Source: UTCHB3 sp964371075
Lineage (GTDB): Bacteria; Bacteroidota; Ignavibacteria; Ignavibacteriales; Ignavibacteriaceae
NCBI GenBank assembly: GCA_964371075.1
Contig: CAYJKN010000002.1
Location: 682,001 to 746,000 of the forward strand
Direction: 5' to 3'
DNA: 64,000 nucleotides
The notes below the pieces were generated by a model. It did not search any database, was not told the origin of the DNA, and saw only the letters and a list, made by a program, of their open reading frames with translations. Shown here piece by piece: positions 52,225 to 60,842 of the stretch (its first letter is position 1; every line of letters starts with the position of its first letter). A program made the translations under genes and the position numbers.

Positions 52225-52428
52225 TTATACGGTTTCCTATCAAGATAATCTAGTATTTGTTAATGTCAAAAGTTAATTCCCTAAACCTGCGGTCATTTTT
52301 ACTTTAAACTTTTGTAATGCATGACATGGTATTTATTGGATTTGATTCAAAGTCAAAAGTTTTTTACTAGATAACAGAAACATTATGAATTACTCTCTTT
52401 GAATTTCAGGTTGTAACCGAGTCTTTAT

Positions 52429-53214
52429 TCAAATTTGTGAGGCAAGCTCGGAAATTGTCTTTTTAGCATTCTGTATTTTTAGATCATTGTCCCTAATCCT
52501 TATTTTCTCATCAAGAATTAATTCAATTCCTACTGTTACAACAGGAAAAACCTTGAGACATTCATCCTCACTCAGTTCGTGTAACCCTTTGCTGAGAATC
52601 TTATATAATACTGCATGGTCAACTAAGAATGAAGGTAAAATTGACTTAAGTAACCGTATTTTTTCACCCACCCTTGCTTTCTGGTAACTACTTTCATTCC
52701 ATTCTGGTTCGAGTAATTTTGCTTGATGGGCTTCTTCGAGTAAATATTCGAAGACTCTTCTTAAATAGACGAATGATCCTATTCCAACTCCATGCGATGC
52801 TAGGCCAAATCCTTTGCTTAATTCCAGAAATTTCTCATCGTCAAGTACTTTCCTGTACATGTTTAGTTTTCCTCCATGGAGTGATGCCAAAGATGGAAAT
52901 TGACCAATCTTTCTGAAAACCTTTTCTGAGAGCGAGACATTTATGAATATAACAACTTTATGTCTATCGTCCCGACTGCATGCATAATTTATCCGATGAT
53001 ATGATAGTTGCGCTGCTTCTGGGGCATAGTTTCTCACAATCACTTTGTCTGCTCTTCGATAGGTCGTTTCTTTTCGGCAGGCCAAACATGGACCATCAAT
53101 CGTTCCCGAATGATAGATAATGTCTATAAGATCATTACTCTCTTTACCTGTCCAGCTAATATCATGATATAATGGTGTCTCAAAAATAAATTGTTGAGGT
53201 GTCAAACTTTCCAA
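52429..53214 (-). CDS. Hypothetical protein with zinc-ribbon-like N-part and helical C-part
   Basis: 261 residues. CLACRKE at about residue 43 and YACSRDD at about 78 could form a CxxC...C half zinc site. The C-terminal half is helical, with LRRVFEYLLEEAHQ, KARVGEKIRLLKSILP and LYKILSKGLHELSEDEC. This resembles the arrangement of DUF4145/HEPN-like domains found in defence islands, but the match is by impression only. It lies in the accessory zone beside a decayed helicase-type gene. Function unknown. Confidence 0.6.
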   Translation of the reverse strand: MESLTPQQFIFETPLYHDISWTGKESNDLIDIIYHSGTIDGPCLACRKETTYRRADKVIVRNYAPEAAQLSYHRINYACSRDDRHKVVIFINVSLSEKVFRKIGQFPSLASLHGGKLNMYRKVLDDEKFLELSKGFGLASHGVGIGSFVYLRRVFEYLLEEAHQAKLLEPEWNESSYQKARVGEKIRLLKSILPSFLVDHAVLYKILSKGLHELSEDECLKVFPVVTVGIELILDEKIRIRDNDLKIQNAKKTISELASQI

Positions 53215-53254
53215 AATAGGTTCCTTGTGAGAATGAAATTCTTAAAATTGTTTA

Positions 53255-53536
53255 TCATTTTAAGGCAAGTAAATACCTAGGGGAACTTTCATACTTATGG
53301 AGATAAATATCCCAACTGAGATCATCAAATTTGTGACTGGTGATCAAATTGAACTTTACGAGATTTTCGAACGATCGATAAAAATTATAAAACTTGCTCG
53401 CGTGGAAATACCCAATCCGCTCATCAAAATTTCTGGAAGATCGAAGAATCTTCCTCAATCTCTGAGGAAGTGATCCGTCAGCATCGTTTGTAATAAATGT
53501 AAGGTTGAGGTTGCTGCTGAGCATAGTTGCCTTCAC
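53255..53536 (-). pseudogene. Decayed N-terminus of a PLD-like/helicase protein
   Basis: 93 residues. The first ~60 (SNLNLTFITNDADGSL, QRLRKIL, FDERIGYFHASKFYNFYRSFENL) match the start of phospholipase D-like domains that open large SNF2/DEAD helicases in defence or phage-related loci. The rest (LITSHKFDDLSWDIYLHKYES) does not continue that fold, and the expected hundreds of further residues are absent. It is most likely a leftover of a longer gene. A small intact protein is less likely. Confidence 0.45.
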
Positions 53537-53642
53537 CCGTTAATAAATTAGCAGATTGAAAATTAAAGTTAAGGAAATTCAGAAAGAAATGCAAGGAGCA
53601 AATGGACATTTTGCCGCGATGAATAAACGCATATCGAGGGGT

Positions 53643-53807
53643 GGAATGGATGGATCGTCTCGGCAAATGACATGAAACTTTTGACAGAATTAAATATGGA
53701 ATTTATGGTTTCTCCGATGAAAAATTTAATTCAATCGCCCTCTCATTTTCAATGGCAATGAGGCACAATGCCGGTCTGTTAATCGATGTGGTGAGGATTT
53801 TTATTTG
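53643..53807 (+). pseudogene. Remnant of the 3' end of the geranylgeranyl reductase gene (copy 1)
   Basis: Closely matches 50960-51167 (AATGGATGGATCGTCTCGGC, GAAACTTTTGACAGAATTAA, TTTAATTCAATCGC), with one internal deletion after CATTTTC and loss of the stop codon. It lies just upstream of kinase 1. It is non-coding: frame and stop are lost. Confidence 0.85.
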
Positions 53808-53875
53808 GGGTGTGGGGCTGGAGATTCACTATGTATAGTTATGTTTTTAGCACGCATATACACGCAGATTAAACA

Positions 53876-53901
53876 TGCCGAAGGCATCCATTTGGGAGAT
53901 T
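53876..53901 (+). repeat. Dispersed double palindrome (TGCCGAAGGCATCC type)
   Basis: Second member of the family at 51251; inside the leader of kinase 1. Confidence 0.6.
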
Positions 53902-54102
53902 CTCGCAGATGGCTGTCTGAATTTGGATTCTCATGATTAGAGGATTAACAGGATTATCAACCGGATTTTAATATCAAATAAGGTAAGTTTGTGGTCATGA
54001 GGTTTGGGACTTGGTTCGAAATGATAAATAAAATGTTAAAAATCGCTAAATTAATGCCATAAAAATCAACTTTGTTATTGAAGCTATAAAAATCCACAAA
54101 CA

Positions 54103-55731
54103 ATGAAAAAAATTAATTCTTACGAAGTACTTGAACGGGTCGGTAAGGGTGGTATGGGCACAGTTTTTAAAGTGCGGCATACTCTCAGGAATGAAATTCT
54201 TGCATTAAAGCAACTCAATGATGACTCGCCCGAAATACAAAAGCGATTCGAAAATGAGGCTGTCGTCCTATCAAAACTTTTACACACAAATATTGTACAA
54301 GTCAGCGATTTCTTCTCGTTTGAAAATGAACTCTATATAGCAATGGAATTTGTGGAAGGAAAGCCGCTATCCGATATAATTGGAAGAGAAGTGGGTCCCA
54401 TTGTTTCAGTAAAAGCAGTACCACTTTTCACTCAGATCCTTCAAGGGATGGCACATGCTCACCAAAACGGAATAGTTCACAGGGACATCAAACCTGCAAA
54501 CATTATAGTCAGAAACGATGGAATCGTAAAGATTACCGACTTTGGAATTGCCAAGGTTCTCGGTGCAACGATGGGAACTGCTGGAATGAAAATGGGTACC
54601 ATTTATTATATGTCACCCGAACAGATGGAAGGAGAAGAGATAGACCAAAGAAGTGACATCTATAGTTTGGGAATGACTTTCTACGAGATGCTGGCAGGCA
54701 GACTTCCGTTTAATTTCGCAAATACCTCTAATCCGTTTGCGATAATGAAGCAGGTGCATGATACCATCATCCCTGACCCAAGGGAGTTTTATCCCCATAT
54801 CCCTGAGAATGTTGTGAGTGCGGTGATGAGGTCAATTCAAAAAGATAAAGGAAGTAGATTCCAGAGTATCGATGAATTCCTTCAATCTTTGGGAGGGAAA
54901 GCAGAATTTAGAACAGCCGGCGACATATATATTCCAAAAATTCAGAGGTCGAATAATTTTCCTCCAGCTGGTATTGGGAACGAAATGGTTTTTGTTGAGG
55001 GAGGAACATTTATAATGGGGAGTAGACGTTATTATTCAGATGAAAAACCGGTGCATCAAGTTACAGTAGGAAGTATTTTGATCGGGAAATATCAAGTAAC
55101 ACAGCAATTGTGGGAAAGTGTCATGGGAAATAATCCTTCTCATTTCAAAGGTCAAAGAAGGCCAGCAGAAACGGTTTCATGGTTTGATGCTACTGAATTT
55201 TGTAACAAACTGAGCCAAAAAGAGGGATTAACTCCCTGCTACAGGAAGGGAATCAAAGCAAAAGAAGGTTTTATCAGTAGAATGGTAGGTTATCAAGCAG
55301 AAATTATCACCTGCGATTTTACTGCAAACGGCTACAGGTTGCCGACGGAAGTAGAGTGGGAGTTTGCTGCGAGGGGAGGTAACAAGAGTAAAAGATATGA
55401 ATACAGCGGGAGTGATGATATAGATGCTGTTGCATGGTATGGTTATGAAATTCCAGGTAGAACCACACATAATGTCGGCACAAAACAACCAAATGAACTT
55501 GGGATACACGACATGAGCGGGAATGTATGGGAATGGTGTTGGGATTGGTATGGGGCTTATGGTTCAGGAAATCAGACGAACCCGAGGGGACCTTCAGCCG
55601 GTTCCGCTCGTGTGGGTCGTGGTGGCAGTTGGGTAGACCCTGTGGAGTGCTGCCATGTTGCTTACCGTGGCGACAACGACCCCTTTCGCAGGGACTACGA
55701 TCTTGGCTTCCGGTTAGCGAGGACAAAGTGA
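54103..55731 (+). CDS. Ser/Thr protein kinase fused to SUMF1/FGE-like domain, copy 1
   Basis: 542 residues. Kinase domain about 7-265: glycine loop GKGGMGTV, Lys36 (LALKQL), HRDIKPAN (126-133), DFG (146-148) and MSPEQM. All catalytic elements are intact. C-terminal SUMF1/formylglycine-generating-enzyme-like (C-type lectin fold) domain about 290-542: EMVFVEGGTFIMGS, EKPVHQVTV, NGYRLPTEVEWEFAARGG, DMSGNVWEW, RGGSW and LGFRLARTK. No membrane segment between the domains, so probably cytoplasmic. The last 40 codons are more G+C-rich than the rest and differ from copy 2 mainly at NNC/NNT codons; see findings. Part of a tandem duplication with the gene at 56304. Confidence 0.9.
   Translation: MKKINSYEVLERVGKGGMGTVFKVRHTLRNEILALKQLNDDSPEIQKRFENEAVVLSKLLHTNIVQVSDFFSFENELYIAMEFVEGKPLSDIIGREVGPIVSVKAVPLFTQILQGMAHAHQNGIVHRDIKPANIIVRNDGIVKITDFGIAKVLGATMGTAGMKMGTIYYMSPEQMEGEEIDQRSDIYSLGMTFYEMLAGRLPFNFANTSNPFAIMKQVHDTIIPDPREFYPHIPENVVSAVMRSIQKDKGSRFQSIDEFLQSLGGKAEFRTAGDIYIPKIQRSNNFPPAGIGNEMVFVEGGTFIMGSRRYYSDEKPVHQVTVGSILIGKYQVTQQLWESVMGNNPSHFKGQRRPAETVSWFDATEFCNKLSQKEGLTPCYRKGIKAKEGFISRMVGYQAEIITCDFTANGYRLPTEVEWEFAARGGNKSKRYEYSGSDDIDAVAWYGYEIPGRTTHNVGTKQPNELGIHDMSGNVWEWCWDWYGAYGSGNQTNPRGPSAGSARVGRGGSWVDPVECCHVAYRGDNDPFRRDYDLGFRLARTK
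55609..55731 (+). other. Putative hypervariable 3' segment of kinase-SUMF1 copy 1
   Basis: Last 41 codons including stop. Compared codon by codon with 57762-57887, 17 codons differ in amino acid, and in 13 of these both codons end in C or T. The codons cluster in RGDNDPFRRDYDLGF. This resembles the variable region of diversity-generating retroelement targets, but no template repeat was seen in the window. Confidence 0.45.
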
Positions 55732-55958
55732 TAACCTTTTTACTTTTGAACAAGATGCTCATGATGGGAAAAGATGGTCACGATATGGTATCATGACGGT
55801 CCAAACCCAAAACCAACAGCCTGTCGGTTTTAACCACAGAGCACGAATCCTAATCTTATTCCCTCTTCAGACTGCAATTGGCCACTAGTGTCTCAATACG
55901 ATAAGTTGTAGATTTGTGCTAGGAGGTTTCAATCATTCCTATGAATACATCAGCCATC

Positions 55959-56018
55959 AAGACTGCCCTAATTCACAATCCCGGTCTGTTAATCTATGTA
56001 GCGAGGGTTTTTATTTGA
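55959..56018 (+). pseudogene. Remnant of the 3' end of the geranylgeranyl reductase gene (copy 2)
   Basis: Matches the last ~60 nt of the reductase gene (AAGACTGCCCTAATTCACAA and GTAGCGAGGGTTTTTATTT), with TGA-containing sequence replacing the TAA. Closer to the intact gene in this part than copy 1 is. Confidence 0.85.
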
Positions 56019-56076
56019 GTTGAATGAGCAAGACATACACTGCGAATAGTCAAGTTTTTAGCACGCAGATAAAACT

Positions 56077-56102
56077 TGCCGGAGGCGTCTCTTTGGGAAA
56101 TT
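56077..56102 (+). repeat. Dispersed double palindrome (third copy)
   Basis: TGCCGGAGGCGTCTCTTTGG-type sequence; degenerate relative to the copies at 51251 and 53876, at the same place before kinase 2 as copy 53876 before kinase 1. Confidence 0.55.
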
Positions 56103-56303
56103 TTCGCTGAAGGGGGTCTGAATCAGGATTTTCACGATTAGAGGATTAACTGGATTATCAAGTAAATTATAATATCTAAAAAGGTGAGTTTGTGGGCACT
56201 AGGTTTGGGACTGGAATCGAAATGATAAATAAAATGGTAAAATTCAGTAAGTTAAAGCCATATAAATCTGGTTTTTATTGAAAAAATATTACCTAAACAA
56301 TCT

Positions 56304-57887
56304 ATGAAAAAAATAAACTCCTACGAAGTACTTGAACGGGTCGGCAAAGGTGGTATGGGCACAGTTTATAAAGTGCGACATACACTCAGGAATGAAATTC
56401 TTGCATTAAAACAACTCAATGATGACTCCCCCGAAATACAAAAACGATTCGAATATGAAGCTGTAGTTCTTTCGAAGCTTTCACACCCCAATATTGTTCA
56501 AGTCAGCGATTTCTTTTCTTTTGATAATGAACTCTTCATAGCGATGGAATTTGTGGAGGGAAAACCATTATCTGATATTATTGGAATAGAAGTGGGTCCT
56601 ATTGTATCGGAAAAGGCCGTCCCTATATTTATACAAATCCTGCAAGGGATGTCCCATGCCCATCAAAATGGAATTGTACACCGTGATATAAAGCCTGCAA
56701 ATATTTTAGTAAGAAGTGATGGTGTTGTTAAAATCACTGATTTTGGAATTGCAAAAGTTCTTGGTGCCACTATGGGAACAGCAGGAATGAAGATGGGAAC
56801 CATTTACTATATGTCGCCTGAACAAATGGAAGGTGAAGAGATAGATGAAAGAAGTGACATTTACAGTCTGGGAATGACTTTCTACGAGATGCTTGCAGGC
56901 AGACTTCCGTTTAATTTCGCTAATACATCAAATCCGTTTGCGATCATGAAACAGGTACATGATGCAGAAATTCCTGATCCGAGAGAGTTTTATCCCCACA
57001 TTCCAGAGAATGTGGTTAGTTCAGTTATGAAGTCCATTCAAAAAGATAAAAACAGAAGATTCCAGAGTATCGATGAATTTCTGCAATCTTTGGGAGGTAA
57101 AGCAGAGTTCATAGCAGCCGATAACTTAAATATCCCAAAAATTAAGATGTCAAATAACTTTCCTCCTGTGGGGATTGGAACGGAAATGGTTCTTGTTGAG
57201 GGAGCAACATTTACAATGGGAAGTGACACAGGAGGTCCGGATGAGAAACCAACGCATTGGGTGACAATTGACAGTTTCTTGATTGGGAAGTATGAGGTAA
57301 CACAGGAATTGTGGGAAAGTGTCACAGGAATTAATCCATCAAACTTTAAAGGAACTAAAAGACCTGTCGAGAGAGTGAGTTGGCATGAAGTTGTAGAATT
57401 CTGTAACAAACTAAGTGAGATGGAGGGATTGCAGATAGCATATTCAAGCGATGGCTACATCACAACTTGTGATTTTAATGTAAACGGTTACCGTTTGCCA
57501 ACAGAAGCAGAGTGGGAATATGCAGCAAAGGGTGGAAATAAAAGTATGGGTTACAAATACAGTGGAAGTTACGATATCGAAACAGTTGCGTGGTACTCAA
57601 GGAATTCAATCGAAAAAACTGAAGAAGTTGGAGCAAAGCAATCTAATGAATTGGGATTATACGACATGAGCGGAAATGTATGGGAGTGGTGTTGGGACTG
57701 GAACTCGGACTACAATTCAGGAAGTTATACTAACCCTTGGGGACCTGCCGAAGGCTCTGTTCGAGTGTATCGTGGTGGAGGTTGGGACGATTCAGCTGAG
57801 TACTGTCGCGTATCGTACCGTGGCTACGACTACCCTGACAGTAGGAGTTTCAATCGTGGTTTCCGTTTGGCGAGAACGAAAATTTAA
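56304..57887 (+). CDS. Ser/Thr protein kinase fused to SUMF1/FGE-like domain, copy 2
   Basis: 527 residues. The kinase domain is nearly the same as copy 1 (same GKGGMGTV, HRDIKPAN, DFGIAKVLG and SPEQMEGEEID), while the SUMF1-like half is clearly more divergent and 15 residues shorter: the copy 1 stretch TPCYRKGIKAKEGF is reduced. SUMF1 landmarks are MGSDTGGPDEKPTHWVTID, NGYRLPTEAEWEYAAKGG, DMSGNVWEW, RGGGW and RGFRLARTK. The end differs from copy 1 at surface-type positions. Likely a cytoplasmic signalling or conflict protein; substrate unknown. Confidence 0.9.
   Translation: MKKINSYEVLERVGKGGMGTVYKVRHTLRNEILALKQLNDDSPEIQKRFEYEAVVLSKLSHPNIVQVSDFFSFDNELFIAMEFVEGKPLSDIIGIEVGPIVSEKAVPIFIQILQGMSHAHQNGIVHRDIKPANILVRSDGVVKITDFGIAKVLGATMGTAGMKMGTIYYMSPEQMEGEEIDERSDIYSLGMTFYEMLAGRLPFNFANTSNPFAIMKQVHDAEIPDPREFYPHIPENVVSSVMKSIQKDKNRRFQSIDEFLQSLGGKAEFIAADNLNIPKIKMSNNFPPVGIGTEMVLVEGATFTMGSDTGGPDEKPTHWVTIDSFLIGKYEVTQELWESVTGINPSNFKGTKRPVERVSWHEVVEFCNKLSEMEGLQIAYSSDGYITTCDFNVNGYRLPTEAEWEYAAKGGNKSMGYKYSGSYDIETVAWYSRNSIEKTEEVGAKQSNELGLYDMSGNVWEWCWDWNSDYNSGSYTNPWGPAEGSVRVYRGGGWDDSAEYCRVSYRGYDYPDSRSFNRGFRLARTKI
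57762..57887 (+). other. Putative hypervariable 3' segment of kinase-SUMF1 copy 2
   Basis: Counterpart of 55609-55731: last 42 codons including stop. Variable codons are GAC, TAC, AGT, TTC, AAT and similar in RGYDYPDSRSFNRGF. Twelve synonymous differences from copy 1 show that the two ends did not come from one template recently. Confidence 0.45.
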
Positions 57888-58031
57888 TTTCCAAACTTTT
57901 TTGCGCATTGAAAACGATTTTCACGATTCTAAAAGTTACTCACGATTTGTTATCTTGACAGTTAGGGCTGCAAACCAATAGCCTGTCGGTTTCAACCACA
58001 GGTCGAGAGCCCTAATTTTGTTCTGTTTGAG

Positions 58032-58060
58032 ATGGCAGTTGCTACGAATATTTATCCCAC
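58032..58060 (-). repeat. REP-like palindrome with CTACGAATAT (inverted copy)
   Basis: CTACGAATATTTA followed by an imperfect TCCC/GGGA stem: the family seen at 19781 and 49601, in opposite orientation. Confidence 0.65.
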
Positions 58061-58228
58061 TCAGCGGGAATTGTTGGAACTGTTGTTAAAATCCATCCGT
58101 AAAATCTGTGCTCAATCCGTGTCATCCGTGGAACTATCACTCTTACGGTTGATCGTTCTACTGACGGCAATCGGGACGATTACCACTCCTCACACTCACG
58201 GTTAAAATCAATCCGTAAAATCTGTGTG

Positions 58229-58254
58229 AATCTCCCAAAGGGATGCCTTCGGCA
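58229..58254 (-). repeat. Dispersed double palindrome (fourth copy, inverted)
   Basis: AATCTCCCAAAGGGATGCC followed by TTCGGCA, the reverse complement of the copy at 53876 with an intact TCCC/GGGA stem. Confidence 0.65.
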
Positions 58255-58299
58255 CGTGTCATCCGTGGAACTATTAATCTTATGACAAGAACATCTTAC

Positions 58300-60591
58300 C
58301 TAAAACTCCAGACTTACGCCAATGGAAGGTAATATTCCAATATTTCCGCCGCCGTCTTCTTTTTTGTCGCGTCTGTCCCATCTGTATGCAAAAACATTCT
58401 TTTTGTTGTAAACATTTTGCACATCTATATAGGTGATAAGCGTGACGGTTTCGAAGAACCATTTTTTGTCAACTCTGAGATCGAGGCTGTGTACATCGGG
58501 AAGTTTCCCGGTGTTGTATCTCGAAACAAGTTGGGAACCGTCAGATTCATAAGGTGTATAGGGTGCGCCTGATGCATAGCGGAATTTAAAGCTTGCTTCC
58601 CACGATTCGTTGAACTGATATCCTCCTGAAAGATTAAAAAGCCATTTTTGATTAAATTTACCCTGTCTCGGCACACCATCAAAAGCAGTGTTTTCAATCT
58701 CCGAGTAGGTAAGGCTCATTAAACCATAAAGTGGAATGGTCGAAAGCTTTTTCTGTGCGGAAAATTCGATTCCTTTTGCGATTCCACCACCAGCACTCGT
58801 TAGCGGTTCAAATCCAAAAGATTCAAAATTGTTATCAGATCCCTCAAAACCTGCCCCTGTATTTGACAATACCACATAAGGCCTGGTAAGACTTGCAGGA
58901 TAGTTTTTGTAATCCTTGTAAAATCCTTCCAACTTCAAAATTGCATCTTCACTCACCCTGTGTTCAAGACTAAGCACATACTGATCAACTCTGATAGGTT
59001 TAAGGTCTTCATTTCTTGAGTCAGCTATCAACCAGATATACGAAGGTGTTTGATAATAAACTCCTGTTGAAAAGGAGACCCCTGTTTCAGGATTAAATTT
59101 ATATTCTACTGAAAATCTTGGACTTAAACGGAGACCATCATTAATTCCACTAAAGTCATCAACACGAAATCCTGCATTAAAAAGAAGACCGGCTGAAAAC
59201 CTGTGGGTTACATTGGTGAAAGCACTGTATTTAAAGAAATTTTTAGAAACATTTACCGAATCCACCGGCAACAACTCTCCAAAGGAAGTTCTGAACCGTG
59301 GCAGCTGAACATCATATTGAGTTGTGATGTATTCACCCTGAATTCCCGAAGTGAGTTCGGTAATTTTTGAGAATTGATGGAAAAACTCAAAACGAAGTTT
59401 GTTCTCAGCCTCTCTTGAAACATTTTTGAAGACAGGATTCAGTAGTGAATCGCTTTGGCGGGAATCATAATCGATGAAACTCCGTGATAATACAACTTTG
59501 TAATAACCTTTGTCCATCAGGTTGGTGAAGGTAAGCCCTGTTCCATACTGGGTCTGGTCACTACCAAGCACTCTTGAGTTATCATATCTCTGATCTTCGG
59601 TATCATTAAAAAACTTTACATTATCGAATGCACCAATAAAGAGATAAGACAACTTTTGGTTTTTGCCGAGGTTAAAATCAAACTTGGTTAAAACATCATA
59701 ATACTCGGGGACAAACCCGAATCCGGCAGCTTTGAAGATAAAATCGAGATAACTTCTTCTGGCAGAAAAGATAAAATTTGATGATTCCGATAGAGGTCCT
59801 TCGAGGTTAAAACCAAACTGTGAGGCTGAAATTGTTGCTTTACCTCCAATTTTGTCACTTCTTCCATCCCTTAAATCAATTTTTAATACCGATGAAAGTT
59901 TATCACCATATAACGAAGAAAACCCGCCTGTTGAGAAGACTGATTCTTTAACAAAATCAAGATTCACAAATGAAAGTGGTCCACCTGTTGCTCCCTGTGA
60001 ACCAAAATGGTTGATTGTTGGAAGTTTTATTCCATCAAGAATATAAAGGTTCTCGGAGGGTGCGCCACCTCGAACTACCAAATCGTTCCTTCCGGCTGAT
60101 GCCTGTGCAACTCCGGGGAGAATGGAAAGTGCTCTTACAACATCCTCAAATCCGCCGGGTGCTCTTCTCAATTCTTCATAAGAAAAAGTTGTAGTTGAGT
60201 TTACATCAGTGGGTGGAGTATAAAAATAGTCTGAAGTAATGGTCACATCCTTAAGTTGGAGCGTCGTCTCTTGCAGTTCAAAAGTTATTTCAGCGGGTTT
60301 GTTATTGGTTACAAGCACATCAGCTCTGGTGATAGTGGCAAAACCTATTGCAGATACCCTGACCTGGTAAGTTCCGGGTTCAAGTCCTTCTATTGTGAAT
60401 GTACCATCATCGAGTGTAGTAGCGCCTTTTTGTGTGGCAACTACAACGACAGTAGCGAATGGTACGGGTTGTTTTGTAGCAATATTAATTACTTTACCCG
60501 AAATCACACCGGAAAGTGGGGCGGACATCAACACGGGTGAAAGAATAAAAAGAATCAGCAGGGTTATTTTATTTTTTGTCATTGTATCCAT
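58300..60591 (-). CDS. TonB-dependent receptor with carboxypeptidase-like regulatory domain
   Basis: 763 residues from the ATG at 60591 (the next ATG, three codons on, is equally possible; 22 upstream residues are unlikely). Signal peptide ITLLILFILSPVLMSA. Domains: a CarboxypepD_reg-like Ig fold (GVISGKVINIATKQPVPFATVVVV ... YQVRVSAIGFAT, first ~110 residues), a plug (DVVRALSILPGVAQASAGRNDLVVRGGAPSENLYILDGI), then a 22-strand-type barrel to the C-terminus, ending in Phe (LEF). The substrate cannot be read from the sequence. No SusD-like partner is adjacent, which argues against a polysaccharide utilisation locus. Confidence 0.88.
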   Translation of the reverse strand: MDTMTKNKITLLILFILSPVLMSAPLSGVISGKVINIATKQPVPFATVVVVATQKGATTLDDGTFTIEGLEPGTYQVRVSAIGFATITRADVLVTNNKPAEITFELQETTLQLKDVTITSDYFYTPPTDVNSTTTFSYEELRRAPGGFEDVVRALSILPGVAQASAGRNDLVVRGGAPSENLYILDGIKLPTINHFGSQGATGGPLSFVNLDFVKESVFSTGGFSSLYGDKLSSVLKIDLRDGRSDKIGGKATISASQFGFNLEGPLSESSNFIFSARRSYLDFIFKAAGFGFVPEYYDVLTKFDFNLGKNQKLSYLFIGAFDNVKFFNDTEDQRYDNSRVLGSDQTQYGTGLTFTNLMDKGYYKVVLSRSFIDYDSRQSDSLLNPVFKNVSREAENKLRFEFFHQFSKITELTSGIQGEYITTQYDVQLPRFRTSFGELLPVDSVNVSKNFFKYSAFTNVTHRFSAGLLFNAGFRVDDFSGINDGLRLSPRFSVEYKFNPETGVSFSTGVYYQTPSYIWLIADSRNEDLKPIRVDQYVLSLEHRVSEDAILKLEGFYKDYKNYPASLTRPYVVLSNTGAGFEGSDNNFESFGFEPLTSAGGGIAKGIEFSAQKKLSTIPLYGLMSLTYSEIENTAFDGVPRQGKFNQKWLFNLSGGYQFNESWEASFKFRYASGAPYTPYESDGSQLVSRYNTGKLPDVHSLDLRVDKKWFFETVTLITYIDVQNVYNKKNVFAYRWDRRDKKEDGGGNIGILPSIGVSLEF

Positions 60592-60842
60592 AAGTTTAAT
60601 TGATGTTGTAACTTGTAATTTTAATATTAAGTTCAAAACGGGGTAAAAAAATATCACTATATAAATGGAGTACCAATTTAGTCTTCCTTCTCACTTATTA
60701 GAATTATCAAAAGAGATGTTTCTATAAATTGGTAATCTCTTCTTCTAATTGTTGTTAATACATCTGTTTAAGTCACAAAATAGTTTGGCATAGTAGTTGA
60801 ATGGAAGGGGACATATGGACTTAAACGGAAAGATCACATAAA

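Larger units (their letters stand above)
53537..54102. other. 566-nt region: reductase remnant, repeat and kinase promoter
   Basis: No intact gene. It holds the reductase 3' remnant (53643-53807), a TGCC/GGCA palindrome (53876), an imperfect GATTAGAGGATTAACAGGATT stretch near 53936, and ~150 nt of AT-rich DNA ahead of kinase 1. The block from 53643 on is repeated ahead of kinase 2. Confidence 0.7.
55732..56303. other. 572-nt region between the two kinase genes
   Basis: No intact gene. It includes a CCTGTCGGTTTTAACCAC block shared with the region after kinase 2, one CCACAGAGCACGA repeat (55834), the second reductase remnant (55959-56018), a palindrome (56077), and a leader that matches the one before kinase 1. 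Confidence 0.7.
57888..58299. other. 412-nt repeat-rich intergenic region
   Basis: No gene. The left part repeats the CCTGTCGGTTTCAACCACAG block seen after kinase 1. Then come an inverted REP-like palindrome (58032), two blocks of ATCCGTAAAATCTGTG-type repeats (58084 and 58207), and an inverted TGCC/GGCA element (58229). Convergent with the TonB receptor gene. Confidence 0.7.

Noticed and set aside
51440..54102. 51-54 kb considered as a prophage or integrated plasmid
   Set aside because: No integrase, capsid, tail or replication gene; only small hypothetical genes, remnants and repeats.
58300..60591. TonB-dependent receptor considered as SusC of a polysaccharide utilisation locus
   Set aside because: No SusD-like lipoprotein, glycoside hydrolase or regulator is adjacent; plain TonB receptor is the safer call.
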